Below, in pieces: positions 8,601 to 16,100 of a stretch of 24,007 nt of DNA (positions are counted from its first letter, which is position 1; each line of letters starts with the position of its first letter). Location of the stretch: positions 360,492-384,498 of the forward strand of contig BJOX01000074.1 in the NCBI GenBank assembly GCA_009731375.1, given 5' to 3'. The notes under the pieces were generated by a model, which was not told where the DNA came from, did no database searches, and saw nothing but the letters and a program-made list of their open reading frames with translations. Made by a program: the position numbers and the translations under genes. The stretch comes from Paulinella micropora. Lineage: Eukaryota; Cercozoa; Imbricatea; Euglyphida.

Positions 8601-11446
8601 AAGTCGGGCATCATAAGTACTAATCCGCCGTCCTTGGGATCTTTATAAATGATATCTTTGAGCGTATTAAACGCCTGCAAAGCCTCCTCATCCCACTTCT
8701 CAAAGTCTCCAAAATCAATCATCTTCTCCAGCTTAGCCCGAGTTGCACCCCAATCGGGTATGAACTGGCTGTAGTACTGTGCCATCGCAAGAAAAGAGTG
8801 TAACTCCGTGCGATTCTTTGGCAACTGTCTACTCATGATCTCCTCCCTCTTTTCGCGCGATATCGAGACCCTAGTATAAGAAATCTCGTAACCCAAATAC
8901 GTCACACTTGTCCTGACAAGCTGACATTTCTTTAGGTTGCATTTCAGGCCAAAAGCTCCGATGCGCCTGAAGACATCTGACAAGTGATCGATATGCTCTT
9001 CCATTGTGTTAGAGTATACGATGATGTCATCGATGTAACAAAATGCATATTCTCCCGCCTTCTGTCCTCTCCTTCTCATAAAACCATCCTCCGACTGGTC
9101 GTCATATTGACCGCTCAACATCTTCTGCATCGCCTTCTGAAAGAGCCCCGGGGCCTGTTTGAGTCCCATTGGAAGCACCTTCCACTGGTATATTTCCATA
9201 CCCACAACGAATGCAGTCAGCCATCTGGATTTCTCGTCCAGTGGTATCTGCCAGAAGCCGTTCTTAAGGTCAATGACCGAATAGAATTTAGCATTCCGCA
9301 GCACCCTTCTGCCTTCTTCTAAGGTCGGCAGAGGATTTCTCTCTTCCTCTAGCACCTTATTCACACGGGCATAATTGATCGTCAAGCGCCATTCTCCTCC
9401 TGGCTTAGGGACGATTTTCGGTTGAGAGACAATTGGAGATGTAGATCTCTCAATAAAGTCCTCATCGAGCAACTGTCTCACATTCTCCTCCGCTATTTTT
9501 GCCTCATGTATGCTCAAATTTGCCCTCCGTGGTGCCGGAGATGGCTCCGCACCCGGTATCTTGTAAATGACAGCAGTGAAGTCATCCGACTTTACACCAC
9601 CTGCCCGAGGAGGGTCGAAAATTTCTCTGTACGCCTCCATCTTAGCTTTGAGAAACGCCTTCTCTCTCTCCGAACCCACTCCTTCTTCTAAAATTTTCCG
9701 CGCCGCCGCTTGGAAATCTTCCTCCGACATCTTCTTATGCTCCTTGAGGGGCGCTAAGTCCTCCTCCAAACTCAAATCTTCCTCGGACAAATCGTCTAGT
9801 CCCGTTCTTTCATACGTGACTGTGTCCGGCTCATCATCATGACCCAGCCCGACAAGCATATCAATAAGGTTCGCGTATTGTATCGGAGCCTTACGGGTGT
9901 AGAAACCATCAAAGCATGTGAAAGCTTGAGGTATCAATTTCAACTTGTCCTGGGCTCTGAGCTTTTGCTTGTATGCACTGCTCTGCTCCCGAGACCCGAG
10001 TCGACAAGCCACCACTAACTGTTGCTTGCGAGAAGGAACAGGTATAGGATGATCAATAAGCCGGTCCCTTATCTCCTGTGCCCAGATCGCCTTCTCATTG
10101 TATGGCAGAATGACAGTATACGGCTTGTTACTCTCAAATAGAGTCCGTAGACACTTTTTCACTTCAGTTAATGAGCGCGGCCAGGTAGGCACATCGCCCC
10201 AAAAGTTCGTGATAAAAGTTTTAATGTCATCCGCTGGAGTATCGGGGATACGCCCCTTCCTCCTTGGCACAAACGCCTCTCTCTTCTCATCTGACACCTT
10301 CGCATGGTAACAGTAGCCATTAGTAATATGGACATCTGCCCCGCCACCTTCTGCGAATCTGGCCAACGACGGGCACTGTTTCGCAACACATATTATCTCC
10401 TCATTACGCGCTACGACTAAGTCATCAATAGACTTTCTGTCCCATGCGGGAATCGTAACCGTATACGCCTGCATCTCCGTCTCCCAATTGTCGGTCCAGG
10501 TCAGTTCCTCCGGCACTGTGACATAGGGGTGTACATAGGCTTCAGTTGCCTCATGTACGAAGGCCAACTTTTTCCTCTCCGTTGCTAGACTCAGCTCAAA
10601 AGCCTCGTATGAGTCAGTAGCAGTCATCGGATTAATATCCTCCTCCTCTCCATTCTTCACTCCATAAATCACCCGCCGTGCGGCGCAATCGATCACAGCC
10701 CCCATCGTAGCCAATTGGTCATACGACAGCAGGATTGAACCGTGGTAATCGGGGACAACATAGAGGTCCGCACGATATACTCGACCGGATTTCAATTTGA
10801 AAATTAATGTGACGATGCCCGTAATTTCCGTACGGCTGCCTACCCCTTTTAGGGTCCCCTTTGTTTTTCTAATGTTTTTGTCCACCCATGTCCGGTGACT
10901 ATTCAAAAACTTCTGGCCGACAATATTAATATTCGCCATCGTATCATTACCAACTTTTAATGTGGTTTGTAAAGTTTCACAAAAGAGGTCAGTGTAGCAT
11001 AGCGCGTCTGGTCTATGTAAACTAGCCGTTAGCAAATGAATTTTTCGTTCTAGGGTTTTGAGTCTAAGCTCAAGTTCCTTGTCCTCTTCTCGTTCTCCCC
11101 CCTTTTCCGCCAACTTAACTTCTTGAGTCTCCGGGGCTTCCGGTATCTCGAGTGTCTTTTGGACAGAGTCTGGTACACCGAGTGTACTCGTGTCTATAGC
11201 AGAGACTATTGAGTCCTTTGGCGGGGGTACGGTCCGCTGCTTCCTCGTAGGAGGAGACCTAGCCTTTGGTTTCGGCTTCCTCTCCTCCATCGCCTTCTTC
11301 GCCTTCCTATTCGCATCATTTATCATATTAGCTCTCGAAGGATGAACTAGCAAGTGCTTACCTTGAGGCTTGTGAGGCTGTGTGCCTTCACCTTCACGTC
11401 TAGGAGGAACGGAACCGTTCGTATCCTGTTCATCAACAGTAGGCAT
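5699..11446 (-). CDS. pol: Pol polyprotein of element B (PR-RT-RNase H-integrase)
   Basis: Replicates element RNA into DNA and integrates it. 1,915 aa from ATG 11446; the frame is open up to the gag stop (codon at 11521), giving 1,940 codons, close to the 1,937 of A. Domains by residue from this ATG: retropepsin-like fold about 155-260 with D168-T-M-A in place of D-T-G-A and ILLS at 238-241; RT with D726 and YIDD 804-807; RNase H with D958, E1000, D1026, D1068; integrase zinc finger H1274, H1281, C1311, C1314; catalytic D1344, D1404, E1440 (D-D-35-E); GPY module near 1587-1589. A Lys/Glu-rich linker and a conserved tail of about 175 residues ending RARRRRQ follow. About 400 residues between protease and RT have no recognised domain. 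No frameshift or stop, so it looks recent. Order RT-RH-IN places it in Ty3/Gypsy (Metaviridae). Start could be readthrough from gag. Confidence 0.96.
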   Translation of the reverse strand: MPTVDEQDTNGSVPPRREGEGTQPHKPQGKHLLVHPSRANMINDANRKAKKAMEERKPKPKARSPPTRKQRTVPPPKDSIVSAIDTSTLGVPDSVQKTLEIPEAPETQEVKLAEKGGEREEDKELELRLKTLERKIHLLTASLHRPDALCYTDLFCETLQTTLKVGNDTMANINIVGQKFLNSHRTWVDKNIRKTKGTLKGVGSRTEITGIVTLIFKLKSGRVYRADLYVVPDYHGSILLSYDQLATMGAVIDCAARRVIYGVKNGEEEDINPMTATDSYEAFELSLATERKKLAFVHEATEAYVHPYVTVPEELTWTDNWETEMQAYTVTIPAWDRKSIDDLVVARNEEIICVAKQCPSLARFAEGGGADVHITNGYCYHAKVSDEKREAFVPRRKGRIPDTPADDIKTFITNFWGDVPTWPRSLTEVKKCLRTLFESNKPYTVILPYNEKAIWAQEIRDRLIDHPIPVPSRKQQLVVACRLGSREQSSAYKQKLRAQDKLKLIPQAFTCFDGFYTRKAPIQYANLIDMLVGLGHDDEPDTVTYERTGLDDLSEEDLSLEEDLAPLKEHKKMSEEDFQAAARKILEEGVGSEREKAFLKAKMEAYREIFDPPRAGGVKSDDFTAVIYKIPGAEPSPAPRRANLSIHEAKIAEENVRQLLDEDFIERSTSPIVSQPKIVPKPGGEWRLTINYARVNKVLEEERNPLPTLEEGRRVLRNAKFYSVIDLKNGFWQIPLDEKSRWLTAFVVGMEIYQWKVLPMGLKQAPGLFQKAMQKMLSGQYDDQSEDGFMRRRGQKAGEYAFCYIDDIIVYSNTMEEHIDHLSDVFRRIGAFGLKCNLKKCQLVRTSVTYLGYEISYTRVSISREKREEIMSRQLPKNRTELHSFLAMAQYYSQFIPDWGATRAKLEKMIDFGDFEKWDEEALQAFNTLKDIIYKDPKDGGLVLMMPDFTKPFVVDTDASKFAIGAVLQQEDEEKKLRPIMFISRKLCAAERNYCTRQREALAVVWALKRLREYLWGGPLFTVRTDHHNLLWLMNHEQTGRLARWQAFLSCFNFTMVYLPGKRNVVADSLSRLEFQSEVSALVSSVEMMDLSTDKVYEVSHIEAMQMARGVRYDRTGLRYSPQGPEHGICCEAHVLEDAEWSYEAYENAKANIKEEEETTEVCTEPPQENRSELDEDPERVGVRLEDGTIHIASPTAWRQQQATDPEFKELITLYKNPNELKKTPQIKDQMKEMAWRDGLLWYKGQHGKFASQPDKWTLWVPEKLRRFIYVAAHNCPLLAHPGRQRTHWFIARRFWWKGMKEEIDREVDACIPCKTTKTPLKANFGLIGTFPLHAGMFEFLHIDHVGPFPESAEGYRYLLTAIDRATNYVWVVPVKDATGKTTAEALIDRIVSQIGVPRKICSDRGSDFNNEVIDRLSKYYGMKWQYVTAYNPRANGKIERVHRPLKASLKMYCMKKENQRAWVEAAPSFAFAMNCLPSSALGGARSSVSPYQLVYGREPNIPTSLLHPKDTWADEDELFGMRLRAKMEAEQIVAAHREAERRKTDAQGVRQAHLDQVRFQVGDIVLLYHPQVPKGVSSKLFTHWKGPYQIMEQMGPLNYKIRGRGKVQIVNVRRLIKYDPFLLEDESVEEALKRMKEDFKEVPPIQKEDTLEEENAYRAPVTEKEETEKESKEDSNRKSAAGTQSKAPIVRGGTKEKFTEAQRRRAQNDLIFDQPRKVARSTRATDVHGGGGEKDTNPNAGNVDIRHVRWKEGEAIAAIKWVRDAFYLLRPAESHVADDTLSDLYLMRAVAVPQTTRAARTSKRSLAAKTIQPILHFWRSMDPVEDPKARQYLPVYKDAKNLETWDDTITLRDKDHTAWTIQSLPRGVLDIPFDLSLGAIPNKIWDILEESKFDLTFVGGPPPGKGVRARRRRQ

Positions 11447-11521
11447 AACTGTGACTGTCGGATTAAAAAGAACAGTTTTTATCTCCTTCTCTCTCTTCTT
11501 TTCCTCTCTCTTCTCCTCTCG

Positions 11522-11551
11522 TCAGTCTACGACGACAAAAGGTGAGCTTTT
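11522..11551 (-). CDS. gag: Last codons and UGA stop of gag B
   Basis: On the minus strand a short in-frame piece, similar to the last residues of gag A, ends at TGA 11524-11522. The next codon (CGA, 11521-11519) continues in the same frame into pol. The rest of gag B lies at 21052-23553 on the other strand, beyond the inversion junction. Identification rests on the resemblance to the A gag end and the identical gag-stop-pol layout. Confidence 0.65.
   Translation of the reverse strand, partial: KSSPFVVVD
11542..11551. repeat. Inversion junction 1 (GTGAGCTTTT)
   Basis: Here element B ends and host-like sequence begins. The 10 bp are the exact reverse complement of 23554-23563, where the other half of B ends. 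On each side of this repeat the two loci share no further sequence, as expected of a microhomology breakpoint. Confidence 0.75.
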
Positions 11552-12046
11552 TTGCCACTTTTTCCTGGGTGGGTAAAAAGTGGAAGGCGTTCACGAGATG
11601 TCGAGAAAGCAGGCAACGCTTGCCGAGACCTGAGGTTGGTTCGAAACAAATGATATAGGATTACAAGATTGTTTTGCTTGACTCAGTGTAGTCGCTAAGA
11701 ACTAGCAGCAAGAGGGCAGTGTGTAGGAAAGGGGGGTGATTGGGAGGTTGGTCTATGGTTAGTTTTGTGGGTCTTGCCCCCCTCGCAAAAATGGGTGGGA
11801 ATGTTTGCTCTGAGTTGGTCCTTGTGTTATTTGATTTGTGCGACACGACACTGCCTGTGGTTGTCGTTCCCAACGTCGTTGAAGGAAGACTCTTTCCAGA
11901 CTGAGAGCTGGTGAAGTGGTTGTTGTTTGTGTTTGCTCTAAATGGAGGCAGCAATCTGGTGGTGGTGGTGGGTGTGTTTGTGTTCTGGTAGGATGTTTTT
12001 ACGTTTGACATGTTTATGCCCTGTGTCACGTGTGTGTAGCGTAGCC
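11552..12046. other. Host flank, non-coding, upstream of the lysine-rich frame
   Basis: About 500 bp with no element similarity, GT-rich near 11955-12040 and without a supported gene. After undoing the inversion it would lie between the small host frame starting at 12047 and the flank at 23564. It could then be a promoter region shared by two divergent transcripts. No clear core promoter was found by eye. Confidence 0.4.
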
Positions 12047-12102
12047 ATGCCTCCGAAAAAGAGGCAGAAAAAAGAAACAAAGAGTGACAAATCCTCTAGC
12101 AA
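12047..12102 (+). pseudogene. Start of a host open frame interrupted by element A
   Basis: ATG at 12047 in a good context (GCCATGC) opens 18 codons rich in Lys, Arg and Ser (MPPKKRQKKETKSDKSSS), resembling a nuclear-localisation-type N-terminus. The A 3' LTR begins directly after it. The frame continues exactly in register at 2047-1944 on the other strand, across the A insertion and using one GCAA copy. The product is unknown. It may be a first exon, but 51 codons is short and chance cannot be excluded. Confidence 0.45.
12099..12102 (+). repeat. Target-site duplication of element A, right copy (GCAA)
   Basis: GCAA adjoins the outer end of the A 3' LTR and is the reverse complement of TTGC at 2044-2047. 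The opposite orientation is itself evidence that the segment between has been inverted. Confidence 0.7.
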
Positions 12103-12338
12103 AGTAATGCCCCCAACGATAGCTCGAAAAAAGTCAGTAATACAACCAAACACAATCCTCAAGAATAAGAATGATGTCTCGTTGTTGGCTCAGTGAAGCC
12201 AAAAAAGGAAAACGGCAACAGACCAGGAATAAAATGGCATCAAGTCCAATCCGGACAAGTAATACTGAAAAACAAGCTGGTGCACCTGTCACCAGGAAAA
12301 GATACTTTTTACCGGCTATCCGGTGGGTGATGCCTACA
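12103..12338 (-). repeat. Element A 3' LTR (236 bp)
   Basis: On the minus strand it starts TGTAGGCATCACC at 12338 and ends GGGGGCATTACT at 12103 (last base T where the 5' LTR has A). About 15 differences from the 5' LTR at 2048-2284, including a 2-nt deletion at the TAATAAAACG site. Confidence 0.92.
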
Positions 12339-12352
12339 GTACCCCCTCCCGA
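12339..12352 (-). promoter_or_regulatory. Element A polypurine tract
   Basis: On the minus strand ATCGGGAGGGGGTAC directly precedes the LTR. GGGAGGGGG is a typical plus-strand primer tract for Ty3/Gypsy elements. Confidence 0.75.
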
Positions 12353-12642
12353 TTTTATGACTGAAATAGCATTTTCGTCATACACCTTCTGATTTCTTTC
12401 TGCAAATAGTATGCGCTATGGAGTCATGCCACACAGCGCATCGACCCACTGATAGACGCTAAAAGACTATAAATATATCCTCGTACTGCACGTCAAAGCG
12501 GATTCTCTAGCCTTTCTTGTAAATTTTGAACTCCTTCCCCTCAATTTTTTTTTCTGCAGTATGTCAAGAACAAACGTACTATTAATAAAAAATAGAAGCA
12601 ACGTGGTGCTGTAGTACGATTCCTCCTTTGATCTCCTTCTTC

Positions 12643-12644
<2 letters not shown>

Positions 12645-12676
<32 letters not shown>

Positions 12677-12677
12677 T
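12645..12677. repeat. (ATT)n microsatellite
   Basis: About ten ATT/ATC units in the 3' non-coding region of A. They are not present at the matching place in B, so the run expanded after the two copies separated. Confidence 0.85.
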
Positions 12678-12755
12678 CACAGGGAGATTGTAAGTACATT
12701 GTCTTTTTTAATGACATACCCTTGTATAAGGCGGATATCCTATGATATAGTATTA

Positions 12756-12856
12756 GGGGGCCAGTCCTAATAGCTATATCCGAAGTCGAGGTGTATGTAC
12801 CCGACCCTGCGATATACCGACACAAGTAGAGATTGACCGTGCTCAGGTACGACAGT
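12756..12856 (-). other. Conserved 3' structural block (A)
   Basis: Counterpart of 5293-5390. GTCG/CGAC (12785-12788 / 12102-style pairing at 12802-12805) and GGT/ACC (12790-12792 / 12799-12801) form a stem with a 6-nt loop. Confidence 0.4.
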
Positions 12857-12953
12857 ATATAATCTATCGTAAAAAATAATTTAATGAAAGTTTCAGAGAA
12901 CATTTCATTTTCGAGAACATCATCCCAGGACTTGGAAAGGGTCATACCCGGGA

Positions 12954-12994
12954 ACACCATCGCTCAATACACTAGCGATCCCCGTATACGGTGT
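12954..12994 (-). other. Conserved 3' hairpin (A)
   Basis: ACACC/GGTGT (12954-12958 / 12990-12994) and ATCGCT/AGCGAT (12959-12964 / 12974-12979). All 11 pairs are the same as in B at 5489-5529, whereas the loop sequence differs. Confidence 0.5.
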
Positions 12995-13167
12995 AGTATC
13001 ATCGTCGATCGACCTTTCGCACTCGTATGTTGCGATCGAATGCCAAGTTATATCACTGAGTCTTTTTAATATTCATATTGATAACTGATGATGCATGATC
13101 AAATCATGATACGCCGTGGGCAATCAATCAGTTTATTTGAGACGCATAAAGAAAAATAGTTTCTTTG

Positions 13168-16100
13168 TCACTGCCTTCGTCGTCTGGCGCGGATTTCTTT
13201 GCCTGGTGGAGGACCACCAACAAAAGTCAGATCGAACTTTGACTGTTCGAGAATGTCCCAGATCTTATTAGGGATTCCGCCCAACGATAATTCAAAAGGG
13301 ACATCAAGCACTCCTCTTGGCAGTGTCTGAATGGTCCACGCAGTGTAATCCTTGTCTCTGGGAGTAATTGTATCATCCCATGTCTCGAGACTTTTTGCGT
13401 CTTTATATACTGGCAGATAATGTCTTGCCTTTGGATCCTCAACCGGGTCCATACTTCTCCAGAACTGGAGTATCGGTTGTACTATCTTTGCGGCTGATGA
13501 TATTTTGAGTGTCCGTGTGACACGCATCTGTCGTGGGACCGCCACGACCCGCATCAAGTATAAGTCTGAGAGAGTGTCATCAGCGACATGTTGTTCCGCT
13601 GGTCTCATCAGATAGAAAACATTTTTCACCCATGCGATGGTTGCTATCGCATCGCCTTCCTTCCATCGCTCATGGACAATCTCAACGTTGCCCGCGTTTG
13701 GGTCAGTGTCCGTCCCCTCCTCCTCCTGGTGGACGTCCTTTGATCTCATCGACCTCATCGCCTTCCTCGGTTGGTCGTTGATAAGATCATTCCGCGCTCT
13801 CCTTAGCTGCGCCTCTGTGATCTTCTCCTTCTTTCCGCTATGCTCTCGCGGAGACTTGGACTGAGTCCCCACCGCGCTTATGCGGTCAGTCTTCTCCTTG
13901 CTGTCCACCTCACTCTCCTCCTTCTCAGCTATCGGTGCCCGATAAGCATCGTCTTGGTCTATGCCAGCCTCCTTGTGGATGGGCGGCACCTCTTTGAAAT
14001 CATCCTTCATCCGTTTTAACGCCTCCTCAACGGATTCATCTTCCAGTAAGAAGGGATCATACTTAATCAGCCTTCTTACATTCACAATTTGCACCTTCCC
14101 TCTACCCCTGATCTTGTAATTCAGAGGTCCCGTCTGTTCCATAATCTGATAAGGTCCTTTCCAGTGAGTGAACAGCTTAGAGCTGACTCCCTTCGGGACT
14201 TGAGGATGGTACAATAGTACAATATCCCCGACCTGGAACTTGATCTGATCCAAGTGCGCTTGTCGCACCCCTTCAGCATCAGTCTTTCGGCGCTCCGCCT
14301 CTCTATGCGCCCTGACTATTTGTTCCGCCTCCATCTTCACTCTAAGTCTCATCCCAAACAACTCATCCGCATCCGCCCAAGTGTCTTTTGGGTGAAGGAG
14401 CGAAGTCGGGATATCAGGCTCACGCCCATATACTAACTGATATGGCGAGATTGAGCTCTTCGAGCCTCCTAACGCCGTAGAGGGTAGACAGTTCATTGCA
14501 AACGCAAATGATGGTGCTGCCTCGACCCATGCTCTTTGATTCTCCTTCTTCGTGCAATACATCTTTAGCGAGGCTTTGAGGGGTCTGTGTACCCGCTCGA
14601 TTTTCCCATTTGCTCGCGGGTTATAGGCAGTAACATATTGCCATTTCATCCCGTAATACTTAGATAGTTTGTCGATGACCTCGTTATTAAAGTCCGAGCC
14701 TCGATCAGAACATATCTTTCTTGGTACTCCGATCTGTGAGATGATCCTATCGATCAGCGCCTCGGCCGTCGTCTTGCCGGTAACGTCTTTGACAGGGATG
14801 ATCCACACATAGTTGGTGGCTCTGTCAATAGCCGTAAGGAGGTATTTGTAACCATCCTTCGATTCTGGGAAAGGTCCCACATGATCAATGTGTATAAACT
14901 CAAACATCCCCGCATGAAGAGGAAATTCGCCAATCAGGCCGAAATTTGCCTTCAGTGGTGTTTTGTTTATCTTGCACGGGATGCATGCATCCACCGCCTG
15001 ATCTATCTCCTCCTTCATCTTCTTCCACCAGAATCGCCTCGCTACGAACATATGAGTTCGTTGTCGACCCGGATGCGCCAAAAGTGGGCAATTGTGGGCT
15101 GCGACAAATATAAATCGTCTCAGACTCTCCGGTACCCAAAGGGTCCATTTGTCCGGCTGTGACGCATAGCGACCGTGAAGGCCCTTGTACCACAGTAGAC
15201 CATCTCTCCATCCCATCTCCTTCATCTGATCTTTGATCGCTTTCGTCATCCGTAGCTCATCCGGGTTCTGATATAACTGTATCAGTTCTTTAAACTCCGG
15301 ATCTTGAGCCTGTTGTTGCCTCCATGCGGTAGGCGAGGCTATATGGATAGTACCATCTTCTAGCCGTACCCCGATTCTTTCCGGGTCATCGTCTAGGTCA
15401 CTTCTCCGCTCTTGAGGAGGCTCCGCATAAACTTCCTGCGTCTCCTCTTCCTCTCTTATGTTCGCCTTCGCATTCTCATATACCTCATAGGACCACTCAG
15501 CGTCCTCCTGGGTATGTAGCTCACAACATATCCCGTGATCCGGGCCTTGTGGACTGTACCGTAGACCTGTGCGGTCATATCGGACTCCACTCGCCATCTC
15601 CATCGCCTCAATGTGGCTGACCTCATACACCTTGTCAGTGGACAAGTCTTCCATCTCCACCGTGGACACCAACGCCGATACTTCTGAGTTAAACTCTAGC
15701 CTAGAGAGGCTATCAGCGACCACATTTCGCTTTCCCGGTAGATGGACCATTGTAAAATCGAAACAAGACAAGAACGCTTGCCACCGCGCCAGCCGTCCCG
15801 TCTGTTCATGATTCATCAACCATAACAGGTTATGATGATCAGTTCTGACAGTAAATTGAGGTCCTCCCCACAAATACTCTCTGAGCCTCTTGAGGGCCCA
15901 TACTACCGCCAACGCCTCTCTTTGCCTTGTGCAATAGTTTCTCTCCGCCGCACACAACTTCCTACTAATAAACATGATTGGGCGTAATTTCTTCTCCTCA
16001 TCCTCTTGTTGTAATACAGCCCCAATCGCAAACTTAGATGCGTCTGTATCGACTACGAATTGTTTCGTAAAGTCGGGCATCGTTAACACCAGTCCTCCGT

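Larger units (their letters stand above)
4658..11551 (-). mobile_element. Element B, left arm: pol, 3' untranslated region, 3' LTR
   Basis: This is the 3' two thirds of Ty3/Gypsy-type retrotransposon B, inserted antisense into gag of A. Reading on the minus strand it holds the last codons of gag, the gag stop, pol, about 790 nt of non-coding DNA, a polypurine tract and the 3' LTR. The missing 5' portion is at 20044-23563 on the + strand. The two arms join at the 10-bp repeat 11542-11551 / 23554-23563. Confidence 0.9.
12353..13167 (-). other. Element A 3' non-coding region
   Basis: Non-coding, no envelope gene. It shares blocks with the B region (4926-5698) and contains an (ATT)n microsatellite near 12645-12677, absent from B. 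Conserved structural blocks are listed separately. Confidence 0.75.

Noticed and set aside
11942-12046. Reading the + strand frame from 11942 (Trp-rich) as a longer N-terminus of the lysine-rich frame
   Set aside because: The Trp run is a translated GGT repeat; ATG 12047 has a better context.
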